Below, in pieces: positions 1 through 5,898 of a stretch of 5,898 bases of DNA (position 1 is its first letter; each line of letters opens with the position of its first letter). Origin of the DNA: Phycisphaeraceae bacterium (GTDB taxonomy: Bacteria; Planctomycetota; Phycisphaerae; Phycisphaerales; Phycisphaeraceae); assembly GCA_003552605.1 (NCBI GenBank), contig PUNN01000294.1, forward strand, positions 1-5,898. The letters run 5' to 3'. The position numbers were made by a program, and so were the translations under genes. A model generated the notes under the pieces. The model had not been told where the DNA came from. It ran no database searches and saw only the letters and a list, made by a program, of their open reading frames with translations.

Positions 1-1
1 C

Positions 2-2407
2 AGCCATGAATCAGCGGCCCGCGTCTTCGGCTGCTTTTTCCTCGGCCTCGCGATCGGCGCTGCTGTTGCGGCATGGCTGCTGCCACGCGTGCGAAGGCCC
101 TGGCGCTGGGTGGCGGCCGCCGATGCAGCCGTGATCGCCCTGAGCATGCCCGCCATCCTCCTTCCCTGGTGGACGCAGGGGCTGTGGCCGGCGCTTGGCC
201 AGGAGTCGCTCCAGGACTGGCGTGGCGGCCTGGTGAAACTGCTCGCCTCCATCCTGGTCGTGCTCCCGCCGGCAACAGCCATGGGAGCCACATTGCCGTT
301 TCTGGGCGCGGCGATACTTCGAGGGCATGCGCGGTTGGGCCGACACGGCCTGTGGCTCTACGGGGCGAACACGGTCGGCGGGGTGCTCGGGCTGACGGTG
401 ACCGTGCTCATCCTGCTGCAGACACTTGGCTCCGGCGGATCGATGTGGGCGGCCGTGGTGATGAATCTGCTGGTGGTGGCCCTTGCAGTCGGGCTGGACC
501 GGGCGGACCCGGCTCCCGGGCTGACACCACAAGCACCCGCTCGACAGCCCGCCGGGGTGCGCGGCGTGCAGCGCTGGGCGGCCTTCATCGCCTTTGTCTC
601 AGGGTTCGGCATCCTCGCGTTCGAAGTCGCCGCGCTTCAGGTGGTGATGCTGATCGCACCGCTGTCGTTCTATGCTCCTGCGGCCATCCTGATGGTCATC
701 ATCGCACTGCTCGCGGCGGGAGCGCTTGCGACCCCGGTCGTGACACGATGGTTTGGCTCGGCCGAACGCGCGTTCCCCTGGGTACTCGCACTGACCGGTC
801 TGTTCTCCGTGCTCACCCCTGTCTTCTTTTTTCTCGTGATCGAGCGCGGTGGAGATGTATCCCCGATGCCCACCCTGCCGGCATGGATGGCGCATTTGAC
901 GCTGCTGGTCCTGCTTACGCTCGGGCCGGCGGTGCTTCTGGCCGCGCTGGTCTTTCCCTGCACGCTCGCATGGCTGTCCGATGCCGGCGCGGACCCGTAT
1001 GGGCGCCGCTGGGGCTGGTTGCTGGCAGCCAACGGCCTTGGCGGGCTGCTGGGGGCCGAGATTGCTTACCGAGGCCTCCTGCCATGGCTGGGGCCGCACG
1101 TGACCATCGGGACGGTGGGGTTGATGTATGCGGTCTTGGCGGTGGTGCTGCTTGGCCAGGCCGTCGACGCAAGCCGCCGCGCGTGGCTGGCCACCGGCGG
1201 TGCCCTGATGGTGAGCCTGTTTATCGTCTCGACGTGGCTGCAACAGATGCCACTGGTGAACCCACATATGGGATTCAACCTGATCGATCATCGCAGTGGC
1301 CGGGAAGGGACTGTTGCCGTGATCGAACAGCGGGATGGCCACCGCGCGCTGTTGATGTCCAATCAGTACATGCTCGGGGGGACAGGCGTCCGGTGGGACC
1401 AACAGCGGCAGGCCCATCTGCCGTTGATGCTGCACCCGCAGCCACGGGAGGTGGCAATGATCGGCCTGGCAACGGGGATCACCGCCGGCGCCGCCCTGTC
1501 GCATGGCGATGTGGAGGACCTGACGACCATTGAACTGTCGCCGCTGGTTACCGACCTGGCGCGCAAGCATTTCGCCGAGTACAACAACGGGCTGTTCGAG
1601 GATGACCGAAGCTGGATCGTGATCGAAGATGGTCGCACGTATATCGCTGCCACGCAGCAACGTTACGATGTGATCGTGGGCGACCTCTACCTTCCGTGGG
1701 GGCCTGGCGAAGCGCGTCTGTACAGTATTGAACATTTCATCGCTGCACGAGGTGCCCTGCGGGATGGTGGTGTGTTCTGCCAATGGCTGGCGATGTATCA
1801 GTTGACGCCGCAGCAGTTTGAAACGATCGCCGCCACGTTTCAACAGGTTTTCCCTGAAACGCATGTGGTGATCAATGGTTTCAGCACCGGGCAGCCGATG
1901 CTCGCCCTGGTGGGCTTTCACCACGGCGAATGGGATTGGCAAGCAATCGCGAAGCGGACAGAGCGCGGTCGACGTGATGGGCTCAAAGACCCTCTGATGC
2001 GGCACGTGGAGGGCATTGAACTGCTTTACCTCGGCCGGCTCGAAACACTCACGCCACAGGGATTGAATACCCTTGACAACATGCGGATTGAACTCGATGC
2101 CGGCAGGCAGCGCATCACCGGCGATCCCGGTGGCAAGTATCACTTCGGGCGTCGATGGCACCAATCGCTTCAACATCTGCCCGTGGACTGGCGTGGGCGT
2201 CGCGGTGACCGACGCAAGGCCCCGTTGACACTCGACCTTTTGGCCGCGGAGGCGCTCCCGACCCGCCAACGTGACCGGCAGAAGCTGTTCGACCTGCATC
2301 GCCGGCTCCCGGCGGCGTTGCGTGGCGACCCCGAAGGCGATGCTTCGCGGTGGCCGGGCGATCGCCGCGTACTTGATGGCCCGCTGCGGGGTGAGCCCGG
2401 CGGCTGA
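2..2407 (+). CDS. Fused MFS-like / spermidine synthase-like membrane protein (5' partial)
   Basis: The reading frame is open from the window edge, so the gene starts upstream; the GTG at 89 would cut through the first membrane segment and is not a likely start. The first ~400 residues are hydrophobic, with about 11-12 probable membrane segments and the GATLPFLG and GANTVGG motifs typical of this family. From about 1450 a cytosolic Rossmann domain follows: glycine-rich GLATGITAG (1463-1489), acidic end of strand 2 in IELSP (Glu codon 1532), EDGR (Asp codon 1628), GDLYLPWGPG (Asp codon 1682), then LYSIEHF and FCQWLAMYQLTP, all family hallmarks. Classical aminopropyltransferases carry a DxxDP gate motif; here the second Asp is Leu (DLYLP), so polyamine synthesis should not be assumed. 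Substrate is unknown. The C-terminal ~25 residues (SRWPGDRR...) look out of frame; see the 2330-2453 entry. The family call is firm, the biochemical role is not. Confidence 0.85.
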   Translation, partial: SHESAARVFGCFFLGLAIGAAVAAWLLPRVRRPWRWVAAADAAVIALSMPAILLPWWTQGLWPALGQESLQDWRGGLVKLLASILVVLPPATAMGATLPFLGAAILRGHARLGRHGLWLYGANTVGGVLGLTVTVLILLQTLGSGGSMWAAVVMNLLVVALAVGLDRADPAPGLTPQAPARQPAGVRGVQRWAAFIAFVSGFGILAFEVAALQVVMLIAPLSFYAPAAILMVIIALLAAGALATPVVTRWFGSAERAFPWVLALTGLFSVLTPVFFFLVIERGGDVSPMPTLPAWMAHLTLLVLLTLGPAVLLAALVFPCTLAWLSDAGADPYGRRWGWLLAANGLGGLLGAEIAYRGLLPWLGPHVTIGTVGLMYAVLAVVLLGQAVDASRRAWLATGGALMVSLFIVSTWLQQMPLVNPHMGFNLIDHRSGREGTVAVIEQRDGHRALLMSNQYMLGGTGVRWDQQRQAHLPLMLHPQPREVAMIGLATGITAGAALSHGDVEDLTTIELSPLVTDLARKHFAEYNNGLFEDDRSWIVIEDGRTYIAATQQRYDVIVGDLYLPWGPGEARLYSIEHFIAARGALRDGGVFCQWLAMYQLTPQQFETIAATFQQVFPETHVVINGFSTGQPMLALVGFHHGEWDWQAIAKRTERGRRDGLKDPLMRHVEGIELLYLGRLETLTPQGLNTLDNMRIELDAGRQRITGDPGGKYHFGRRWHQSLQHLPVDWRGRRGDRRKAPLTLDLLAAEALPTRQRDRQKLFDLHRRLPAALRGDPEGDASRWPGDRRVLDGPLRGEPGG

Positions 2408-2453
2408 CACTGCGATTCATAGCGAAGCGGCGTGGGTTTTGTTGCCGAGTTGA
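2330..2453 (+). other. Probable true C-terminal frame of the preceding gene (suspected frameshift)
   Basis: From about 2335 the annotated frame becomes rich in Trp, Pro, Gly and Arg with poor GC at third codon positions, ending at 2407. The frame one base over reads AMLRGGRAIAAYLMARCGV, has high GC at third positions like the rest of the gene, and runs to a TGA at 2451-2453. Removing one G from the GAAGGCGATG stretch near 2334-2343 would join the frames as ...LRGDPEAMLRGG... . This could be a sequencing or assembly indel or a real mutation. Inferred from composition only. Confidence 0.4.
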
Positions 2454-2483
2454 ACAAATTTTCGCCCGGCGAGCCGCGGACTA

Positions 2484-2511
2484 TTGATAATGCGATATCA
2501 GTCGCTACAAT
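2484..2511 (+). promoter_or_regulatory. Sigma70-like promoter of the PEP-CTERM protein gene
   Basis: A -35 box TTGATA (2484-2489, 5 of 6 consensus) and a -10 box TACAAT (2506-2511, 5 of 6) are separated by 16 bases. Transcription would begin near 2518, giving a leader of about 70 bases before the ATG at 2588. The site lies just after the end of the upstream gene and is locally A/T-richer than its surroundings. The match is good, but start-site mapping is absent and planctomycete promoter preferences are less well known. Confidence 0.6.
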
Positions 2512-2517
2512 GCCGAC

Positions 2518-2529
2518 GGTTGGCCAACC
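2518..2529. promoter_or_regulatory. Perfect 12-base palindrome at the predicted transcription start (possible operator)
   Basis: GGTTGGCCAACC is identical to its reverse complement over all 12 bases and begins 7 bases after the -10 box, where the transcript should start. That position is typical of repressor operators. No cognate regulator is visible in the window, so the role is inferred. Confidence 0.35.
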
Positions 2530-2534
2530 CCAGC

Positions 2535-2551
2535 ACCGGCACCGCGCCGGT
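2535..2551 (+). other. Small GC hairpin in the 5' leader
   Basis: ACCGGC (2535-2540) pairs with GCCGGT (2546-2551) around a 5-base loop. It sits between the predicted transcription start and the Shine-Dalgarno sequence, leaving the latter free. There is no following T tract, so it is not a terminator. It might stabilise the 5' end of the messenger or be incidental in GC-rich DNA. Confidence 0.3.
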
Positions 2552-2572
2552 ACTCACAAACCCGATGTCTCG

Positions 2573-2579
2573 AAAGGAG
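2573..2579 (+). promoter_or_regulatory. Strong ribosome-binding site deciding the start at 2588
   Basis: AAAGGAG lies 8 bases before the ATG at 2588. It fixes this ATG as the start rather than any in-frame upstream codon, and the protein then begins directly with a signal peptide. Confidence 0.8.
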
Positions 2580-2587
2580 TTTCTGCA

Positions 2588-3361
2588 ATGAGCCAAACAC
2601 CAACACGCACCGCCACTCAAGCTGCACTCGCCGCTGCCATCGCAATTGGCGCCGGCGGCGGGGCCCTCGCCGGCGATATCGAGCTCACCGGCGGCGCAGC
2701 GGACCTCACGTGGTTCTACAACAGTGAACAGGATGCCTGGGATGTCGTCATGCGCACCAAGGGAAACACCGAGGCGACCGGCCTCGACTCGCCCTTTGCC
2801 GGCCCCGCCGGCGGTGTGGGAGGCAGCGACAATGATTACGATTTCAACACACTGACCGTTTACGCCGCTACACCCACCCCACGTTCGCTCAACGGGATCG
2901 ACTTCTACACCATCGGCCCCTCGGCAGAGCATGGGCGACCGGACCTGGGCATTCGTACCCGGCTTCGAGAGCTCGATGCTGACGAACAGACGATCGACCA
3001 GTTCGATGGTTTTCAACTCACCGTCGACTGGGAGAATTCGCAGAAGCCGGATGGGGCCGAGTTCGCCATGTGGAATCTCGACTCCTTCGGTGCCCCTGAT
3101 CAAACCCTCTATGACACCAGTGAGGGCGACTTCCAGCGCGAATGGGCTCAATGGGGTCATACCCACTGGGTCTGGGGCTTCAGTGAGCCGGGCGAGTATG
3201 AGCTCGCCTTCGATTTCGAGGGGGTCGGCGGCCAATATGGTGATAGTGCGAATCCTGGCAACACGAGTGTCAACTTCACCATCGTCCCCGAGCCGGGCAG
3301 CCTTGCACTGCTCGGCGTGGGTGGCGCCGTTCTGCTGATGCGGCGCCGGGGCCGGAACTGA
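2588..3361 (+). CDS. Secreted choice-of-anchor M domain protein with PEP-CTERM sorting signal
   Basis: This 257-residue protein starts with a short polar segment and an Ala/Gly/Ile-rich signal peptide, with a likely cleavage site after ALA (residues 26-28). The mature part is acidic. Its centre and C-terminal half follow the pattern I associate with the choice-of-anchor M / actinobacterial surface-anchored domain: DGFQLTVDW, then GAEFAMWNLDSFGAP, YDTSEGD, and HTHWVWGFSEPGEYEL (from H191) before a final beta strand. The tail is a PEP-CTERM signal: PEP at residues 234-236, a hydrophobic helix LALLGVGGAVLL and an RRR cluster. In this system an exosortase removes the tail after export, so the protein should end up at the surface or in extracellular matrix. 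No exosortase is in the window. It has its own promoter upstream and an intrinsic terminator downstream, suggesting a monocistronic unit. The sorting signal is certain; the domain name is from remembered pattern and the ligand is unknown. Confidence 0.88.
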   Translation: MSQTPTRTATQAALAAAIAIGAGGGALAGDIELTGGAADLTWFYNSEQDAWDVVMRTKGNTEATGLDSPFAGPAGGVGGSDNDYDFNTLTVYAATPTPRSLNGIDFYTIGPSAEHGRPDLGIRTRLRELDADEQTIDQFDGFQLTVDWENSQKPDGAEFAMWNLDSFGAPDQTLYDTSEGDFQREWAQWGHTHWVWGFSEPGEYELAFDFEGVGGQYGDSANPGNTSVNFTIVPEPGSLALLGVGGAVLLMRRRGRN

Positions 3362-3418
3362 CCACTTTCACCGCCGCCGCCCTCAGGCGTGCGTTGATCA
3401 GCAATCGCCCTTGACAGC

Positions 3419-3451
3419 AGCCCGGCCGCCCGCGCGGTGGCCGGGCTTTTT
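3419..3451 (+). terminator. Intrinsic (rho-independent) terminator
   Basis: AGCCCGGCC (3419-3427) pairs perfectly with GGCCGGGCT (3439-3447). The stem extends inward by a G-T and two C-G pairs, leaving a 5-base loop CGCGC (3431-3435), and is followed by a five-T run (3447-3451). It lies 58 bases after the stop of the secreted-protein gene and should end that transcript before the hydrolase gene. Confidence 0.9.
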
Positions 3452-3610
3452 CGTTGGCGCGGCGAGGTATCACTGCGGACTACGAAGTGTCAGCCCCGGC
3501 GCTGTCGCTTTGTGATATGGTGCTGACGCCGCCGCGGCGAACTCAGGATGCCGGCCATCAGGATGTGGCTACGCCGCAGCAGGACCCATGTGCAGCACCC
3601 GGATATTGCG

Positions 3611-5335
3611 ATGAGCACCCACACCCCCACCCTCGACCTCACCGCCACGCCGTTCTCCCGGCGGGGATGCTGGCTGGCGCTGTCCTACCCCCGCCCGCAT
3701 TACCAAGTGGTCGGGCCGGGGTTGTATCTGCGGACGCTGCATGGCCGGCCACTGGTGCAGCGCGAGTTGTTCCGCATCGACCTGCTTCGCGATGGCGAGG
3801 TCATCGAGCACACCGCCACGGCGACGCCCTCCCTGCTCACGCTTCGGCCCAAGCGCGGCGAGGGTGAGGTGCAGATCGCACTCGAGGCCACGGATGCAGT
3901 ACGACTGCGCGGCCGGGGCATCGGGCTGTTGCTCACCGCGGCGATCCCCGAAAAGCCGCAGGCCCCCACCGTCGCCACGCACGATGGGCCCGGCCGCCTC
4001 GCCATCAACTTTCGCGGGGCCCTGCGGCGATACGAGATCATCGCCCTCGAGGGGGCCGAACCGACACTGCATGGGCAGTGGGAGGGTGAGCACTTCAGCC
4101 GCGCTGAGGTTCGCCTTGAAGGGCCCGCGTGGGAACTGGCCATCGAGGAATTCACCAGCACCTGGGTCGACCGCTCACGGGCCGATTTCGATGCCCTCGA
4201 GCGGTCGGCGGTGGAGGCGTTGCAAAGCTTCAACGAAGGGCTGCCTGAGGTGCCCGCGGCCCTCGAGCCGGCCCGGGCGCTCGCGGGCTACGTGCTGTGG
4301 TCGGCCACGATGCACCCCTGCGGCCAGCTCAAGCGCGAGGCCACGTTCATGAGCCTCAACTGGATGGATGGGGTGTGGAGCTGGGACAACGTGTTCAACG
4401 CCGTGGCCCTTGCCGGCGCAGATTCGAAGCTCGCCTTCGATCAGATCATGGTGGTGGCCGATCACCAGGATGAGCACGGGGCGTATCCGGATTACATCGG
4501 GGATGTGTTCAAGCATTACAACTTCAGCAAGCCACCGGTGCAGGGTGTGCTGATGGATGAGCTGGCGCGACATCGGCCGCGATGGTTCACGCCCGCCCGC
4601 CGCCGCGCGCTGCTCGACACCATCGAGCGGTTCACCCGATGGTGGCTCGATCACCGCCGCTACCCCGGTCGTAAGCTCTGCCATTACCTGCACGGCAACG
4701 ATTCGGGCTGGGACAACAGCACGATCCTGCACCGCGGTTCACCGTTGATCGCGCCGGACCTTAACGCCTTCCTTGTCCGCCAGAGTGCGTGGATCTCAGC
4801 GCAGCATCAGCGCCTCGGCTCGAGTGCGAAGGCGAAGCGCTGGGCGAAGCAGGCCGATGCCCTCACCGCCGACGTGCTGGAGCAACTCTGGAACGGTGAG
4901 CAGTTCGTCGGCATCAAGCTGCCCGAGGATGAGCCGGTCACCTCGCGCAGCCTCGTCGACTGCATGCCCATCGTCCTCGGCAAGCGGCTGCCGGCCGAGA
5001 TCGCCACGAAGCTGACCGAGCGCATCGCCACCTTCATCACTGACCACGGTGTGGCGACGGAACACCCCGACAGCCCCATGTACACCCCCGATGGCTACTG
5101 GCGCGGGCCGGTGTGGGGCCCCTCGACGCTGCTGATCGTGCTCGGGTTGGAATCGGTCGGCGCCCACGCCCTCGCCGCGCGCATCGCACGCGGCTTCTGC
5201 GAGACATGCAGCCGCATCGGCTTCCCCGAGAACCACAACGCCCTGACCGGTGAGCCCCTCCGCGACCCCGGCTACACCTGGACCGCCAGCGCCTTCCTCC
5301 TGCTCGCCGGCCGCATGGACAGCGAGGGCGGATAA
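3611..5335 (+). CDS. GH63 / MGH1-like glycoside hydrolase, (alpha/alpha)6 barrel, cytoplasmic
   Basis: The 574-residue protein has an N-terminal beta-rich domain (about 1-200, beginning TPFSRRGCWLALSY and including GLYLRTLHG, ELFRIDLL) and a C-terminal (alpha/alpha)6-barrel. Barrel motifs match GH63-related inverting glucosidases: WSWDN (D259), NDSGWDNS with the probable general acid D368 (codon 4712-4714), YWRGPVWGP (from Y496), and PENHNALTGE with the probable general base E540 (codon 5228-5230), then GYTWTASAFLLLA. Both catalytic positions are intact, so it is likely active on an alpha-glucoside, perhaps an oligosaccharide or compatible solute; the exact substrate cannot be read here. There is no signal peptide or membrane segment, so it should be cytoplasmic. 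In-frame ATGs at 3548 and 3563 would add a basic, non-family N-terminus; 3611 gives the natural family start although no strong ribosome-binding site precedes it. The upstream terminator means it needs its own promoter within 3452-3610, where I see no convincing one. Confidence 0.85.
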   Translation: MSTHTPTLDLTATPFSRRGCWLALSYPRPHYQVVGPGLYLRTLHGRPLVQRELFRIDLLRDGEVIEHTATATPSLLTLRPKRGEGEVQIALEATDAVRLRGRGIGLLLTAAIPEKPQAPTVATHDGPGRLAINFRGALRRYEIIALEGAEPTLHGQWEGEHFSRAEVRLEGPAWELAIEEFTSTWVDRSRADFDALERSAVEALQSFNEGLPEVPAALEPARALAGYVLWSATMHPCGQLKREATFMSLNWMDGVWSWDNVFNAVALAGADSKLAFDQIMVVADHQDEHGAYPDYIGDVFKHYNFSKPPVQGVLMDELARHRPRWFTPARRRALLDTIERFTRWWLDHRRYPGRKLCHYLHGNDSGWDNSTILHRGSPLIAPDLNAFLVRQSAWISAQHQRLGSSAKAKRWAKQADALTADVLEQLWNGEQFVGIKLPEDEPVTSRSLVDCMPIVLGKRLPAEIATKLTERIATFITDHGVATEHPDSPMYTPDGYWRGPVWGPSTLLIVLGLESVGAHALAARIARGFCETCSRIGFPENHNALTGEPLRDPGYTWTASAFLLLAGRMDSEGG

Positions 5336-5362
5336 TGGTGCATCGGCCGGTTTCGCTGGTCA

Positions 5363-5390
5363 CGATGATGGCAGGGCGAAGGTATCATCG
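5363..5390. other. Weak inverted repeat after the hydrolase gene
   Basis: CGATGAT (5363-5369) is the exact reverse complement of ATCATCG (5384-5390), separated by 14 bases, starting 27 bases after the hydrolase stop. There is no T tract on either side, so it does not qualify as an intrinsic terminator. It might protect the transcript 3' end, or be chance. Confidence 0.25.
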
Positions 5391-5474
5391 AGGGAAATCC
5401 CCGCCCCCTACTTGCCGCGAGGCGCGTGCGCGACAAGGCGATGATGAAAGCCCATCAACGTGATATCCATGATT

Positions 5475-5546
5475 TCATCGTTCGAAGCGCAGCGTTTCGA
5501 CCATTGTCGCAAATGCATCGCGGTAATCTTCGGACGTGTTATCAAG
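5475..5546 (-). pseudogene. C-terminal remnant of an unidentified minus-strand gene
   Basis: Read on the minus strand from 5546 down to a TGA at 5475-5477, this segment gives LDNTSED followed by YRDAFATMVETLRFER and stop. It has the amphipathic, charge-balanced look of a genuine protein C-terminus, resembling the terminal helix/strand of small alpha/beta proteins ending in TLRF. Immediately upstream (higher coordinates) the frame enters the repeat palindrome and meets a stop near 5607-5609, with no start or protein body in frame. I infer a gene whose body was removed or displaced by the repeat array. Family not recognised; the possibility of a chance open frame remains. Confidence 0.4.
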
Positions 5547-5549
5547 TGT

Positions 5550-5734
5550 AGCAAGTAGGGTGCGTTGAGCGAGGACCGCCGAGCGAAACGCACCATTCAC
5601 CTTGGCTTATCACTTTTCCCACCGCGGCGATGAAGACAGGGATGGTTTGCAAGGGGGGAGCGGCTGCGGATGTGGGGGCCCCGTACACGCAGCAACAGGT
5701 TCCCGGGCACGGGTGAGCGAGAGGCGCTCGGGAC
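5550..5734 (+). repeat. Tandem repeat unit 1 (~185 bases)
   Basis: The unit begins with a head of 47 bases (5550-5596) that recurs at 5735-5781 with 43 of 47 identities. The remainder (5597-5713) aligns to 5782-5898 at the same 185-base offset, at roughly 60% identity by hand, with one compensated single-base shift. Shared tail landmarks include CACTTT, GCGGCG, TTTGC followed by a G run, and CCCCGT-CACG. The unit therefore is not just the palindrome but a longer element. The boundary at 5550 is set by the start of the high identity. Confidence 0.75.
5555..5594 (+). repeat. REP-like GTAG palindrome, copy 1
   Basis: A GTAG tetranucleotide (5555-5558) is followed directly by an imperfect palindrome: GGTGCGTT (5559-5566) pairs with AACGCACC (5587-5594). 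Inside, GA/GA mismatch steps (5567-5568 with 5585-5586; 5571-5572 with 5581-5582) alternate with GC and GG/CC pairs, and the loop is ACCG (5575-5578). GTAG plus imperfect palindrome is the layout of REP elements mobilised by RAYT (TnpA-REP) transposases. No transposase is in the window, so mobility is inferred from resemblance. Confidence 0.7.
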
Positions 5735-5898
5735 AGCAAGTAGGGTGCGTTGAGCGAGGTCTTCCGAACGAAACGCACCATCCCCACTCGCGTGGCACTT
5801 TGCACCTCGCGGCGTGGTTTTCAGGATTGCTTTGCGAGGGGGGGCCGGGCTCGCATGTTCTTGCCCCCGTGCACGTGGGACCGGTTTGCCGGTGGCGG
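5735..5898 (+). repeat. Tandem repeat unit 2 (truncated by the window edge)
   Basis: This is the second copy of the ~185-base unit, directly abutting the first in the same orientation. Its first 25 bases (5735-5759) are identical to 5550-5574. The tail is diverged but alignable to the last base of the window, so the unit probably ends about 20 bases further on, and more copies may follow. Confidence 0.7.
5740..5779 (+). repeat. REP-like GTAG palindrome, copy 2
   Basis: GTAG (5740-5743) precedes GGTGCGTT (5744-5751), which pairs with AACGCACC (5772-5779). Both tandem GA mismatch steps are kept (5752-5753 with 5770-5771; 5756-5757 with 5766-5767). The loop is TCTT (5760-5763) instead of ACCG, and one inner pair has become C.A (5755 with 5768). 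Same orientation as copy 1. Confidence 0.7.

Larger units (their letters stand above)
5336..5898. other. Gene-free region: hairpin, gene remnant, then tandem repeat array
   Basis: No convincing intact gene lies in these 563 bases. In order they hold a weak hairpin after the hydrolase, a stretch of about 45% GC by hand count (5441-5550) with a minus-strand coding remnant, and two ~185-base repeat units running to the window edge. The short frames here either translate the repeats or lack coding character. Confidence 0.7.

Noticed and set aside
73..1533. A 486-residue + strand frame overlapping the membrane protein
   Set aside because: The translation is dominated by Arg, Gly, Ala and Pro with no domain, while the overlapping frame has clear family motifs.
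89..2407. GTG at 89 as the start of the first gene
   Set aside because: The frame is open to the window edge and the upstream residues (FFLGLAIGAAVAAWLL) form the expected membrane segment, so the start lies outside the window.
599..2410. A 603-residue open frame on the minus strand opposite the membrane protein gene
   Set aside because: It is antisense to a well-supported gene, rich in His, Gln and Arg, and has no recognisable motif or membrane pattern. It stays open because of strong GC bias at codon third positions.
3505..3522. TTTGTGATATGG as an extended -10 promoter element for the hydrolase
   Set aside because: The hexamer match is poor and no -35 box is found at a suitable distance.
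3548..3610. Upstream ATG codons (3548, 3563) as starts of the hydrolase
   Set aside because: They add a basic 16-21 residue leader with no family resemblance and have no better ribosome-binding site; it is also not a signal peptide.
5441..5551. A 36-codon + strand frame starting ATGATGAAAGCC
   Set aside because: It is opposite the more protein-like minus-strand remnant, has only a poorly spaced AAGG upstream, and ends inside the repeat head.
5550..5781. CRISPR array
   Set aside because: There are only two copies of a palindromic GTAG element, the intervening ~140 bases are themselves repeated, and no cas gene is present.
5542..5805. Minus-strand frames beginning MVRF and containing LNAPYLL
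   Set aside because: These are translations of the palindromic repeat itself, a common source of spurious small proteins.

Overview
The window is high-GC bacterial DNA with three protein genes, all on the + strand, followed by a roughly 560-base gene-free stretch that holds a repeat array. The best taxonomic hint is the secreted protein at 2588-3361. It has a VPEPGSLALLGVGG-type PEP-CTERM tail ending in an RRR cluster, behind what looks like a choice-of-anchor M domain. That combination, with the strong GC bias, suggests a planctomycete, possibly Phycisphaerae. This is inferred from protein style only; there is no rRNA or marker gene here.

Layout. (1) 2-2407: the 3' part of a polytopic membrane protein with a C-terminal spermidine-synthase-like Rossmann domain (fused MFS/spermidine synthase type). 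The gene begins before the window, and its last ~25 residues may be read in the wrong frame because of an indel near 2335. (2) 2408-2587: a short intergenic region with a good sigma70-like promoter (TTGATA, 16 bases, TACAAT), a perfect 12-base palindrome where transcription should begin, a small GC hairpin and a strong ribosome-binding site. (3) 2588-3361: the PEP-CTERM secreted protein, closed by a textbook intrinsic terminator at 3419-3451. (4) 3611-5335: a GH63/MGH1-like (alpha/alpha)6-barrel glycoside hydrolase without a signal peptide. (5) 5336-5898: no intact gene. It contains the apparent C-terminal remnant of a minus-strand gene and two tandem ~185-base units, each headed by a GTAG-plus-palindrome element that resembles REP sequences.

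The three genes do not form an obvious pathway. The promoter and terminator show that the secreted protein is probably a single-gene transcript, so the hydrolase must be transcribed separately. The most unusual part is the repeat array. The palindrome folds on the + strand into a 16-step stem with two tandem G.A/A.G mismatch steps and a 4-base loop. Three of the four differences between the two copies fall in that loop, which suggests selection on structure. The ~140-base tails are much more diverged than the heads. I found no complete novel defence or enzymatic system in this window.
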